This document shows, one piece after another, positions 1-7,665 of a stretch of DNA of 64,000 nt. Position 1 is the first letter of the stretch. Each line of letters opens with the position of its first letter. Location of the stretch: NCBI GenBank assembly GCA_039191605.1, contig JBCCXL010000015.1:62001-126000 (forward strand), read 5' to 3'. Below the pieces are notes generated by a model, which ran no database searches, was not told the origin of the DNA, and was given only the letters and a program-made list of their open reading frames with translations. The position numbers and the translations under genes are program-made. The stretch is from JBCCXL01 sp039191605 (GTDB lineage: Bacteria; Acidobacteriota; Thermoanaerobaculia; Multivoradales; JAHZIX01).

Positions 1-1195
1 GGGTGAGCTCCAGCAGCGTGGGGTAGACGTCCACCAGAGTGACCACCCGCGGGCTGTCGACGCCGCGGGGGGCGTCGACGTCGCGGCCCGGTGGGGCGAT
101 CAACAGAGGAATTCGCAGGCCCTCTTCCCACAGGGTGGTCTTGCGCCAATGCTCTTTTTCCCCGAGGTGGTAGCCGTGATCGCTGAGCAGCACGATCACC
201 GTGTCCTGGGCGTGCTCGCTGGCGTCTAGAGCCTGCAGCAGTCGGCCCAGCTGGGCGTCGATGAAGTTCACCGAGGCCAGATAGCCGGTGACCGCTTCGG
301 TCCACTGGCCCGCGGTGGTGACCCGCGCGTGGTCCCCGTCGGGATTGGCGATGTTCAGGCCCCGCTTCGGGATGTCTTCAAGCTCTCCCGCAGGAACTTC
401 CGGCAGCTGCGGCGGGGCGTTCTTCCAGGGCTCGAAATACTCTTCCGGCACGATCCAAGGCAGGTGGGGCTTGTGCAGGCCGACGGCCAAGAAGAAGGGG
501 CGGCTGAGCTCCGCCGACTCCCGGCGGCGCAGGAATTCGATGGCGTCACCGATCACTCGCTCGTCGACCATGCTTTCCTTCCTCAGCGACTCGGCGGGCA
601 TGGTGCCCCAATCGAAGAAGCGATCGCTTCCCTGGAGGTCGTTGAGAGGCCGATTGGGAACCCGAGGGTCCCGGCCGCCGCGGTCGAAGCGGTCCCAGCT
701 CTGGGGATCGCGCTCGTGGAAGACCTTGCCGAAGGCCACCGTCTCGTAGCCTTCCTGCCGCAGCCGCTGGGGCAGGCTGAGGGCGTCCGGCAGCGCGGCG
801 CGCATCGGCTGGCCGTTCCAATACACCCCGGTAGAGGAGGGCAGCCGCCCGGTCAGCAGGCTGGTGCGGGAGGGGTTGCAGGCGCTGGAGTTGGCGTAGG
901 CCCGCTGGAAGTTGACGGAGCGCTGAGCGAGGCTGCTGAGGTGCGGTGTATGGGCATCCGGATGGCCGCCGAGGGGCTCGATCCAGTCGTTGAGGTCGTC
1001 GATGACGACAAAGAGCACGTTCGGCCGGGGTTCTTCGCTCGCCGGCTGACAGGCTCCCAGAAATCCGCCGACGCCGAGCAGGCTCAGCGTAACGAGGCCG
1101 ACGAGCAGGCGCGACGCCAGGGCGAAGGAATTCTGAGTCGCGGAGCGAGTCGCGGGGCGAGCCCCGCGGCGGAAGGGACGCAATGATGTACCCAT
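1..1195 (-). CDS. Arylsulfatase-type sulfatase lipoprotein, 3' end cut by window edge
   Basis: Sulfatases hydrolyse sulfate esters with a formylglycine made from Cys in C-x-P-S-R. Translating the minus strand from the ATG at 1195 gives a basic N-terminus, a hydrophobic stretch ending in FLGAC (lipobox, Cys49), the metal-binding start NVLFVVIDDLND (59-70) and CNPSR with Cys106 at 878-880. Near the left edge the frame reads DSPRVVTLVDVYPTLLEL, typical of the C-terminal part of the family. No stop lies in the window, so the C-terminus is missing. The lipobox suggests an exported, membrane-anchored enzyme. The substrate cannot be read from sequence; an anaerobic-type sulfatase-maturing enzyme must be elsewhere. 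Confidence 0.9.
   Translation of the reverse strand, partial: MGTSLRPFRRGARPATRSATQNSFALASRLLVGLVTLSLLGVGGFLGACQPASEEPRPNVLFVVIDDLNDWIEPLGGHPDAHTPHLSSLAQRSVNFQRAYANSSACNPSRTSLLTGRLPSSTGVYWNGQPMRAALPDALSLPQRLRQEGYETVAFGKVFHERDPQSWDRFDRGGRDPRVPNRPLNDLQGSDRFFDWGTMPAESLRKESMVDERVIGDAIEFLRRRESAELSRPFFLAVGLHKPHLPWIVPEEYFEPWKNAPPQLPEVPAGELEDIPKRGLNIANPDGDHARVTTAGQWTEAVTGYLASVNFIDAQLGRLLQALDASEHAQDTVIVLLSDHGYHLGEKEHWRKTTLWEEGLRIPLLIAPPGRDVDAPRGVDSPRVVTLVDVYPTLLELT
1135..1158. repeat. 12-bp direct repeat inside sulfatase 5' end
   Basis: GAGTCGCGGAGC is followed directly by GAGTCGCGGGGC. The period is a multiple of three and lies in the basic leader before the signal peptide core. Confidence 0.7.
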
Positions 1196-1307
1196 GGGGC
1201 GAAGCGTATGCGCTCCACCCTTTGGAGGCAACCGGGAAAACCCCTGAATTCAGGCACGGCGACGAAGGCCCCGCCGACCGCTGGGTCGGGGGGATCAGGC
1301 TCTTCTT

Positions 1308-1353
1308 TCGCTGTGTTGGCTCCGCGCCGATCGCTGTGTTGGCTCCGCGCTTC
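1308..1353. repeat. 23-bp tandem repeat in the gap after the transglycosylase
   Basis: Two copies of a 23-bp unit beginning TCGCTGTGTTGGCTCCGCGC lie at 1308-1330 and 1331-1353, differing only at the end. They sit just past the stop of the LysM transglycosylase and upstream of the sulfatase. One of many short tandem repeats at gene ends here. Confidence 0.8.
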
Positions 1354-1367
1354 GCGGCCGCCGGCGA

Positions 1368-3227
1368 TCAGGGGATGACCAGCACCTGCTGGGGGTAGAT
1401 CAGATGACCCCGCAGGCGATTCACCTCCTGCAGGGCGCGCACGCTGACTCCGTAGGTGCGGGCGATCTGAGCCAGGGTCTGTCCCGCTCGCACCACATGG
1501 CGGCGAGCGCTGTCGCTGCCCTCGCCGGGGATCCGCAGCCGCTGGCCGGGATAGATTCGGTGGGAGCTGTTGAGGCTGTTGGAGCTCACCAGCGCATCTA
1601 CCGAGGTACCGTAGCGGCTGGCGATGCGGGTCAGGGTGTCTCCCGGGGCGACCGTATGGAAGCCCGAATCGGGCCGCGCCGCTGGCGATGACAAAGTCGC
1701 CCGGCGCACCGTGGCGCTGCGGCGCCCGGCGGGCACCAGCAGCTTCTGCCCGACCCGGATCATCACCGAGCGGCCGAGGCCGTTGGCGCCCTGTAGGGCG
1801 CGCACGGAGGTGCCGTAGCGGCTGGCGATGGCGGAGAGGGTATCCCCCCGCTTGACCCGGTAGCGCAGGCCCGCCTGACGGGCAGATTTTGAATCGGGAC
1901 CGAGATCGGCGTAGGCCTGGGCGATGCTCAGCTCGGAACCCTCCGGAACCTTCAGGGCGTAGCCGCTGGGCAGGAAGAGGTCGCCGGACCAAATCTCCCG
2001 GCGCACCGCGGGGTTCAGGTCCCGCAGCTCGTCGAGGTCCACCCCGGCGGCGTCCGCCAGCTCCGGGGCAGAGGCGTAGGCGTCGAGCTCGAAGATGTCG
2101 AAGCGCAGCGGCGAGAAGGGGCTGACGTCCGGGTGATACACCTGGCGATTGTTGTAGACCTGGGCGGCGGCGACGAAGCTGGCGTAGAAGTTCCGCGACG
2201 CGAAGCCGAAGGTGCGGGTGCTGTGGCGGGTGAGGATAGTGCCCGGATCTCGGGTACCGAATTTCTTTACCGCTCGGCGCAGACCGTTGACGCCGTAGTT
2301 GTAGCCGGTGACCGCCAGCGGCCAGTTGCCGAGGGTGTCGTGATTCTGCGACAGGATGCGGGCGGCGGCGGAAGCGGCCCGGAAGGGGTCGTAGCGCTCA
2401 TCCAGCTCATAGCTGATGGTGATCAGCTTGCGTCCGGTGGCGGGCATGATCTGCCACATGCCGCCGGCGCCGACCTTGGAGCGAGCGCCCTCTTGGAACA
2501 TCGACTCCACGAAGGCCATGCGGGTGAGGTCCACCGGGAGGTCATGCTGGCGGAAGATGCGCTCGAATTCTGGTAGGTAGCGCCCGGAGCGCTGAATCGC
2601 CTCGCCGAAGGTATCCGCCAGACCGCTTTGGGTGCGCAGGTGCTGCGCCGCCCGGCGGTATTTCTCGCGGCCGCCGGGTACGTGACGGAAGAGATCGAGG
2701 ATCCTCTGCCCAAGCTCCTTGTCGCTCACCGCGGCTCCGGCTCCCAGCTGGCGCAGGGCGGTAGCGTAGCGGTCCTTCGTTTCTTCTACCTTCTTGCGGC
2801 GGAAGCGGCGGTACTCGGCATCCGTGGGTTTGCGCTCGAGGTACTCGCTGAAGTCCAGCACCGCATAGACGATGTCGAGATCTTCCTCGTCGTGGAGAAC
2901 GACGTGGTGGGTGCTGTGCTTCGAAAAGATGTCGGTCCAGAAGCGGACGTTAGGTCGCAGCTCCTTCGGCACCGGGAAGCGTTGAGGATCTAGGTGCTGA
3001 AGCTCCACCGAGGAGGCGGCAGATGCCGTGGCTGCTGCGCTCTCAGGGCTCTGGGCCTGGAGGGACGAGGCTCCCAGACTCAGGGAGAGGCTGGCCACCA
3101 GCAGCCCGGTAGACCCTGTTCGCAGCGAGCTCGCTAGCCAGCACCCGAGGGCCTGGCGATCTGTAGGGGAGTCGGAAGAGGTGGAACGGAGCGCAGCAGG
3201 GGAGGGGAGAAAAAGGCGGCTCAGCAT
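1368..3227 (-). CDS. Secreted lytic murein transglycosylase with three LysM domains (MltD-like)
   Basis: This enzyme cleaves the MurNAc-GlcNAc bond of peptidoglycan in the periplasm. The SLT domain is clear: VESMFQEGARSKVGAGG holds the catalytic Glu, followed by MWQIMPATGRKL. Three C-terminal LysM repeats begin YRVKRGDTLSAIASRYG, HTVAPGDTLTRIASRYG and HVVRAGQTLAQIARTYG, separated by Ser/Ala/Arg-rich linkers. The ATG at 3227 is preferred because it gives a signal-peptide-like leader (SLSLSLGASSLQA); a TTG at 3338 would add about 37 residues of low coding character. MltA and an AmpG-like permease further right suggest cell-wall turnover and recycling. About 619 residues, longer than E. coli MltD. 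Confidence 0.9.
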   Translation of the reverse strand: MLSRLFLPSPAALRSTSSDSPTDRQALGCWLASSLRTGSTGLLVASLSLSLGASSLQAQSPESAAATASAASSVELQHLDPQRFPVPKELRPNVRFWTDIFSKHSTHHVVLHDEEDLDIVYAVLDFSEYLERKPTDAEYRRFRRKKVEETKDRYATALRQLGAGAAVSDKELGQRILDLFRHVPGGREKYRRAAQHLRTQSGLADTFGEAIQRSGRYLPEFERIFRQHDLPVDLTRMAFVESMFQEGARSKVGAGGMWQIMPATGRKLITISYELDERYDPFRAASAAARILSQNHDTLGNWPLAVTGYNYGVNGLRRAVKKFGTRDPGTILTRHSTRTFGFASRNFYASFVAAAQVYNNRQVYHPDVSPFSPLRFDIFELDAYASAPELADAAGVDLDELRDLNPAVRREIWSGDLFLPSGYALKVPEGSELSIAQAYADLGPDSKSARQAGLRYRVKRGDTLSAIASRYGTSVRALQGANGLGRSVMIRVGQKLLVPAGRRSATVRRATLSSPAARPDSGFHTVAPGDTLTRIASRYGTSVDALVSSNSLNSSHRIYPGQRLRIPGEGSDSARRHVVRAGQTLAQIARTYGVSVRALQEVNRLRGHLIYPQQVLVIP

Positions 3228-3389
3228 GGGACGGTATCGCTCTCCAGGGGCGGGGCAGAGGATTCGAGGCCGACGATCGAAGACTCTTTCAATGCTGTAG
3301 CAGTATAACCCCGCGGGGGAACGCCGCTGTTCCGGCAACTGTCAAGAAATGTGAAATTTCCTGCGCTGGAAGGGGTTTGAGCGCGTCAT

Positions 3390-3437
3390 CCAAAGGCCCA
3401 GGGACCCAAAGGCCCAGGGACCCAAAGGCTCAGGCGC
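3390..3437. repeat. 16-bp tandem repeat spanning the 3' end of yjbQ
   Basis: CCAAAGGCCCAGGGAC occurs at 3390-3405 and 3406-3421, with a diverged third copy at 3422-3437 that contains the stop codon of the YjbQ gene (3432-3430). Confidence 0.85.
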
Positions 3438-3837
3438 CGACGTGCACCACCAGCGTGCGGTGGTGGCGACTGCTGCGGTGCTCCCACAAAAAGATGCCCT
3501 GCCAGGTGCCCAGGGCGAGGCGCCCTCGCAGAATCGGGATACCCAGCGAGGTGGCGGTCAGAGCCGCCTTGATGTGGGCCGGCATGTCGTCGGGCCCCTC
3601 GTCATTGTGAGTGAAGAGGGGATCGTTTTCCGGCACCAGTCGGTTCAGCCAGGCTTCCAAGTCCCGCCGGGCGGAGGGGTCGGCGTTTTCCTGGATGGTC
3701 AGGCTGGACGAGGTGTGGCGAATGAAGACGGTGCACAGGCCCTCTTGCAGGCCGGCGCGGCTCACCACTTCCTGAATGGAGTTGGTGATCTCGTGGAGGC
3801 CAGGGCCGGGCACGTTGACGGAGATCTCTTCGACCAT
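3430..3837 (-). CDS. YjbQ / UPF0047 family protein
   Basis: A 135-residue protein matching YjbQ over its whole length. Recognisable stretches are FIRHTSSSLTIQENADPS, FTHNDEGPDDMPAHIKAAL and LALGTWQGIFLWEHR, which carry the conserved His and Asp residues of the family. YjbQ proteins are described as having weak thiamine-phosphate synthase activity; the true physiological role is unsettled. It stands alone between the LysM transglycosylase and the DNMT2-like gene, with no thiamine genes nearby, so the context adds nothing on function. Confidence 0.9.
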   Translation of the reverse strand: MVEEISVNVPGPGLHEITNSIQEVVSRAGLQEGLCTVFIRHTSSSLTIQENADPSARRDLEAWLNRLVPENDPLFTHNDEGPDDMPAHIKAALTATSLGIPILRGRLALGTWQGIFLWEHRSSRHHRTLVVHVGA

Positions 3838-4007
3838 GGACAGCGTCCTCGGAGTAGGGTCATTGGGGGGAGAGTCGAGCGGTGGCTCGCTCCCCTCAGC
3901 TTAGCAGTCTCCCGCTTCTCCTCGTCGCTAGATCGTCGCTGGATAGAGGACGGATCAGCCGTCGCGGAAACCTCTAGCGCTCACTCCTCAGCCTTCCTGT
4001 TCAGCGC

Positions 4008-4991
4008 TCATGATTCAGCGCTGGGCTGCTCCTCTTCCGCAGGCAACAGACGAAGCCGGCTCAGGGCGAGGGTCACGCAGGGAACCGACAGGCTGTTGCC
4101 CACCAGCTGGTAGGCCTTGCGCCACGGCAGGTCCCGGGGAATCGGCGGCAGCTGATAGCCCGGCGGAAAGCCCAGGAAGTTGAGAATTTCCCTGGGGCTG
4201 AAGCGCCGCAGGCCGCTAGGGGTGCTCAGGTAGGAGCCGCTGCGTACCGGGGAGCGACCATAGGCGGCGGTAAAGCAGGCGGTGAGGGCCTGTGGATCCT
4301 CGCGGTTCACGACGGAGAGGGCTTCGGAATAGGCTTGGAGGATCTTCTCGGACGGTCTCAAATCCTCGAGGTCGTCCATTGAGGGGTCGACGTGGGCGCT
4401 GAGGGGAGGCGTTGGTGAGCCCGGGATCTCTGCCGTGGGGCGAGGGAAGGGGAGCGGCCTGCCCTGGCGGGAGGCAACTAGGAAGAAGCGTCGCCGGCGA
4501 GTCGCGCCGCCGAGCTCCGAGGGGCAGAGCTGTCCCTCTTGCACCAGGAATCCCAGCTTGTCTAAGGTCTTCCGCAGGCGGCGATGACAGCGGGACTCGG
4601 CGAAGCCCGGAACGTTCTCCAAGGCGAGGGATGTGGGAGCTGCGGGGCCCAGTTGCTCCAGGATGTCCATCAGGTGCAGCAGGCTGCGAGCCCGGGGATC
4701 CTCGTCGTCCCGTCGATGGCCGCGGCGGGTGTAGGGCTGACAGGGAGGGGAGAGCCACCAAAGGTTGGCCTCGATCGTAGCTAACTCCTGGACACGGACC
4801 TTCGCCAGATTGAATTTGAGCACCGGATGAGGAAAGTTGAGGGTGTAGGCCGCCCGGGCATAAGGGTTCTGGTCGGCGGCCGCCACTACCTGCGCTTGCT
4901 CCCGCCAGCTGGCCTGCGCTAGGGCGGCGGCGCAGCCGCCGAGGCCACTGTAGAGCTCGAAGACTCGCAGTGAATCGGGAGGGGTAGGCAT
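4008..4991 (-). CDS. DNMT2/TRDMT1-type cytosine-C5 methyltransferase, probably acting on tRNA
   Basis: A 327-residue class I SAM methyltransferase with DNA-C5-MTase motifs: FELYSGLGGC (motif I, 11-20), SPPCQPYTRRG (81-91, Cys84 nucleophile), LALENVPGF (motif VI, 122-130), GGATRRRRFFLVAS (motif VIII) and KAYQLVGNSLSV (motif X). Two features point to DNMT2 rather than a restriction-type enzyme. Motif IV reads PPCQP-Y-T-R-x-G. The recognition region carries ACFTAAYG (238-245) followed by SGSYL and RRFSPREILNFLGFPP, matching the CFT and LR-F-TPxE-LLGFPP blocks of TRDMT1. Eukaryotic DNMT2 methylates C38 of tRNA-Asp, and Geobacter has a characterised homologue. There is no restriction gene beside it. 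Substrate is inferred. Confidence 0.85.
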   Translation of the reverse strand: MPTPPDSLRVFELYSGLGGCAAALAQASWREQAQVVAAADQNPYARAAYTLNFPHPVLKFNLAKVRVQELATIEANLWWLSPPCQPYTRRGHRRDDEDPRARSLLHLMDILEQLGPAAPTSLALENVPGFAESRCHRRLRKTLDKLGFLVQEGQLCPSELGGATRRRRFFLVASRQGRPLPFPRPTAEIPGSPTPPLSAHVDPSMDDLEDLRPSEKILQAYSEALSVVNREDPQALTACFTAAYGRSPVRSGSYLSTPSGLRRFSPREILNFLGFPPGYQLPPIPRDLPWRKAYQLVGNSLSVPCVTLALSRLRLLPAEEEQPSAES

Positions 4992-5031
4992 AGGTAGGGG
5001 CTGGATCTGTTGGGAGGGGGCTCAACGCAAA

Positions 5032-5059
5032 ACGGGCGTCGACCGAAGCCGACGCCCGT
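5032..5059 (-). terminator. Rho-independent terminator of the FKBP gene
   Basis: ACGGGCGTCG (5032-5041) pairs with CGACGCCCGT (5050-5059) across an 8-nt loop. Read on the minus strand, downstream of the FKBP stop, the stem is followed by TTTTGCG, a short U-run. Confidence 0.75.
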
Positions 5060-5064
5060 CTCGG

Positions 5065-5087
5065 GTGGCGGAAGAGTCTTCCGCCAC
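5065..5087 (-). terminator. Second hairpin just downstream of the FKBP stop
   Basis: GTGGCGGAAGA (5065-5075) and TCTTCCGCCAC (5077-5087) form a near-perfect inverted repeat between the FKBP stop and the U-tailed hairpin at 5032-5059. It could help termination or protect the 3' end. Confidence 0.5.
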
Positions 5088-5104
5088 TAGCTCAAGGTTC
5101 GGCC

Positions 5105-5851
5105 TTACTCGCTAGGAGCGCTCGCGGCCTCGTCCTGAACGATGTCCAGCAGCTCGATCTCGAAGATCAACACCTGGTTGCCGGGGATCTGCGGGGGCCG
5201 GCCGCGGGTGCCGTAGGCGATGTCCGCCGGGCACACCAGACGGGACTTACCGCCGACCTGCATCTTCTGCACGCCCTCGGTCCAGCAGCTGATGACCTGG
5301 TTGAGGAAGAACTCCGCCGGCTCGCCGCGGTCCACCGAAGAGTCGAATTTGTTGCCGTCCGGGAAGGTGCCGGTGTAGTGCACCTTCACCCGATCGGTTG
5401 CGGAGGGGCTGGCGCCCTCACCGGCGGCCAGCTCGAAGTACACCAGGCCGGACTCGGTCTGCTCGGCGCCTTCTTTGGCGGCCTCGCCGGTGACGTACTC
5501 GGCGGAGCGGGCGGCGTTGGCCTCGGCGGCGGTGTTGAGCTTGCCCTGCGCGTAGGTCTGCAGCTTCGCCTGCCACTCCTGAGGGTCGAAGGTAGCGTTG
5601 CCCAGGGAGGCGTCCTCGAAGCCCTTGCTGATCTCCGCCAGCTCGGCCTCGGTGACCTCGAGGGGAGCGAGGCTCTGGCCGATGCTCACGCCCAGGTTGT
5701 AAAGCAGGTCCTTATCCACGGTGGCCTCCGTCTCGGCGGCGGCACCCTCGGCGCCCTCGCCTTCGTTGGTCTCCGCCGCGCAGGCGGGCAACGCCAGCAG
5801 CATGCTGAGAACGAGGCTCGTATGCAACAGTCTCGGAAACAAGTTCGTCAT
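5105..5851 (-). CDS. FKBP-type peptidyl-prolyl isomerase lipoprotein (FkpA/Mip-like)
   Basis: It isomerises Xaa-Pro bonds, probably in the periplasm or at the outer membrane. The signal peptide ends in the lipobox LPAC (Cys24). An acidic Glu/Ala-rich linker is followed by an FKBP_N-type helical dimerisation domain (about 48-125, LLYNLGVSIGQSLAPLEV) and a C-terminal FKBP domain (about 135-240) with VKVHYTGTFPDGNKFDSS and IAYGTRG. This matches the FkpA/Mip architecture and length. Two cysteines (VISCW and RLVCP) lie in the catalytic domain. Monocistronic, with a terminator right after it. Confidence 0.92.
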   Translation of the reverse strand: MTNLFPRLLHTSLVLSMLLALPACAAETNEGEGAEGAAAETEATVDKDLLYNLGVSIGQSLAPLEVTEAELAEISKGFEDASLGNATFDPQEWQAKLQTYAQGKLNTAAEANAARSAEYVTGEAAKEGAEQTESGLVYFELAAGEGASPSATDRVKVHYTGTFPDGNKFDSSVDRGEPAEFFLNQVISCWTEGVQKMQVGGKSRLVCPADIAYGTRGRPPQIPGNQVLIFEIELLDIVQDEAASAPSE

Positions 5852-6184
5852 CGAATCAAACTCCTTGGAGAGGCGCCCGGACGGTCATTCAAAGGCCATT
5901 CAGGGCGCCAGCGATGGGCTCGGCATAGATTCGCGAGCTCACAGGCTTGATCTAGGGGGCGTCGTCGTTCCGCGTCGAGGGCCGGCCTGTGGGCGCGGTC
6001 TCGGGGCGGGGTTGATATGGAGCTGGATCCTGTGGAGTCTCGAGCCCGGCGGACGCCGCGAAAGCGAACGATAGCAGGGCTTTCCGCAGGGCTTCAAGCG
6101 AGAGAGGGCGCGGGATGGTGTTGACGCGATGCGGCAATAATGCCGCAGCTTGACGAAGGTGCCCTTCTATGGCACCCTGCCGCC
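5852..6184. other. Divergent intergenic region between FKBP and parA
   Basis: No convincing gene. It must hold promoters for both genes. The right end, next to parA, contains two inverted repeats described separately; the rest shows no structure I can name. Confidence 0.5.
6130..6176 (+). promoter_or_regulatory. Two inverted repeats immediately upstream of parA
   Basis: TGCGGCA (6130-6136) and TGCCGCA (6141-6147) flank ATAA. GGTGCC (6158-6163) and GGCACC (6171-6176) form a second palindrome ending 8 nt before the parA ATG. TTGACG occurs at 6121-6126 and 6150-6155. Such an arrangement could be an operator, or an RNA structure covering the ribosome binding site. Confidence 0.4.
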
Positions 6185-6970
6185 ATGCGTTACGTCATCT
6201 TCAACCGCAAAGGCGGGGTGGGGAAATCCACCCTGGTCGTCAACCTCGCGGCGGTGGCCGCTCAGCGGGGCTACCGCACGCTGGTGGTGGATCTCGACTC
6301 CCAGGCCAACGCCACCCAATACCTTTTGGGCCGGGCCGCCGCGGAGGCCAAGCCCACGGTGGCGGACTATTTCGACAGCACCCTGGGCTTTCAGCTGCTC
6401 AAGGCGGCCGCCGGGGATCACGTCCACCCCACCCCCTTCGAGAACCTCGACCTGCTGCCGGCGGCGGACGCTCTGGCGGATCTCGAGTCCAAGCTGGCCA
6501 GCAAGCACAAGATCTACAAGCTCAAATCTCTGCTCCAGAGCCTGGAGCGGGAAGGCTACGAACGGATCTTCCTCGACACCCCGCCGGCGGTGAACTTCTA
6601 CACCCTCTCCGCCCTCATCGCCGCCGAGCGCTGCCTGATTCCCTTCGACTGCGACGAATTTTCCCGCCGCGCCGTCTACCAGCTCTTAGGCATCGTCCGC
6701 GAGGTGCGGGAAGACCACAACTCCGACCTCACCATCGGCGGCATCCTGGTCAACAACTTCCAGGAGCGCGCCCGCCTGCCCCAAACCCTGGTCGACGAGC
6801 TGCGCGCCGAGAGCCTCCCGGTTCTCGAGCCCTACCTCACCAACTCCGTCAAAGTGCGCGAATCCCACCGCGATCACACCCCGCTGATTCACCTCGCCCC
6901 GGGGCATAAGCTCTCCCTGCGGCTGGAGGAGCTCTTCGATTCGGTGGAGGCGGCGGAGGGGATCAGCTGA
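6185..6970 (+). CDS. ParA/Soj-family ATPase, no ParB partner nearby
   Basis: Deviant Walker-A ATPase that positions or segregates cellular cargo on the nucleoid or membrane. The start at 6185 (MRYVIFNRKGGVGKST) puts the Walker-A lysines at the usual N-terminal place; an upstream ATG at 6140 would add 15 non-conserved residues. Visible motifs are KGGVGKST, the A' motif VVDLDSQANAT and IFLDTPPAVNF (Walker B region). No ParB, MinE or chemotaxis gene is adjacent, so this is an orphan ParA whose cargo is unknown. A hairpin with U-tract follows the stop. Confidence 0.88.
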   Translation: MRYVIFNRKGGVGKSTLVVNLAAVAAQRGYRTLVVDLDSQANATQYLLGRAAAEAKPTVADYFDSTLGFQLLKAAAGDHVHPTPFENLDLLPAADALADLESKLASKHKIYKLKSLLQSLEREGYERIFLDTPPAVNFYTLSALIAAERCLIPFDCDEFSRRAVYQLLGIVREVREDHNSDLTIGGILVNNFQERARLPQTLVDELRAESLPVLEPYLTNSVKVRESHRDHTPLIHLAPGHKLSLRLEELFDSVEAAEGIS

Positions 6971-6972
6971 GG

Positions 6973-7008
6973 GAGCGCTGACTCGCTCACTTTGAGCGCT
7001 TGTTTTTT
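6973..7008 (+). terminator. Probable rho-independent terminator of parA
   Basis: AGCGCT at 6974-6979 pairs with AGCGCT at 6995-7000, and TGTTTTTT follows at 7001-7008. An inner CTC/GAG pairing may extend the stem. Confidence 0.55.
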
Positions 7009-7040
7009 CGCGCTTGTTCTTGCTCGCTTGCTTTTCGGGC

Positions 7041-7616
7041 CTATTTGTAGCGCTGGCCGTCCACCTCCAGCCACCCCCCCGCCCGCCGGCCCCGCGGATC
7101 GTGGTGGGTCCAGTGGAGCACGCCGCCGCGGTTGTTCCACTCGTATTGGCCTCGTACGATGACCGAATCGCCCTGCTGGAGCGGAGCCTTGGGGGCGAGG
7201 TCGATGTTGTGGGCGACCAGAAGGGTGCGGGAGCCGGAGACGTCGAGGATGAAGCGCTGGTGGCGGGAGCCCTCGTTGTCGTCCGGCAGCACTCGGGCGA
7301 CTCGGCCCGGGCAGGTGACCATGAAGCCGGAGGTCTCGTTGCGAAAGGCGGCGTCCACCTGCCGACGGCAGGCGTCGGCGTCGGCGTCGATGACGTCTTG
7401 GGAGGCCGACGGCGCGGGCGCGGAGTGACCGGGGGAGTCGAGGGTGCCCCGGCTCTGACGCTGCAGCTCCGGCTTGCCGTAGCGCTCGCCGGCGGTGGCC
7501 TGCTCCGGCGGCGGCACGCTGACCGGCGGCAGCTCCGAGGGGCCGCCGCTGAAGAGCACGAAAAAGGCGCCGGCGGCGAGAACGAGTAGGAAGACGAGAA
7601 GGCGGGAGCGGCTCAT
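7041..7616 (-). CDS. DUF3465 domain protein with N-terminal membrane anchor
   Basis: A 191-residue protein with one N-terminal hydrophobic segment (LLVFLLVLAAGAFFVLF), a Pro/Ser-rich linker and a C-terminal DUF3465 domain (about 85-191). The domain is recognised from VLPDDNEGSRHQRFILDV, LLVAHNIDLAP and YEWNNRGGVLHWTHHDPRGR. DUF3465 looks like a small beta-rich OB-type fold; no activity has been assigned to my knowledge. The anchored layout implies a periplasmic domain. It follows the aminotransferase on the same strand with a 49-bp gap, so they may share a transcript. Confidence 0.8.
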   Translation of the reverse strand: MSRSRLLVFLLVLAAGAFFVLFSGGPSELPPVSVPPPEQATAGERYGKPELQRQSRGTLDSPGHSAPAPSASQDVIDADADACRRQVDAAFRNETSGFMVTCPGRVARVLPDDNEGSRHQRFILDVSGSRTLLVAHNIDLAPKAPLQQGDSVIVRGQYEWNNRGGVLHWTHHDPRGRRAGGWLEVDGQRYK

Positions 7617-7665
7617 GGAGGATTCTTTCCCTAGCTCTTGCTGTTCTTTAGAGGGGGGGGCTGGG

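Noticed and set aside
329..1186. Long plus-strand open frame of 285 codons
   Set aside because: It is antisense to the sulfatase, whose CNPSR and metal-binding motifs are clear on the minus strand; open antisense frames are expected at this G+C.
4008..4991. Restriction-modification methyltransferase
   Set aside because: No nuclease or specificity gene nearby, and the CFT and motif IV residues fit DNMT2.
5952..6137. Minus-strand 61-codon frame upstream of parA
   Set aside because: Proline-rich without membrane or domain features and overlaps the palindrome; no support for translation.
6185..6970. Plasmid partition locus
   Set aside because: No ParB, centromere-like repeat array or replication gene; surrounding genes are chromosomal.
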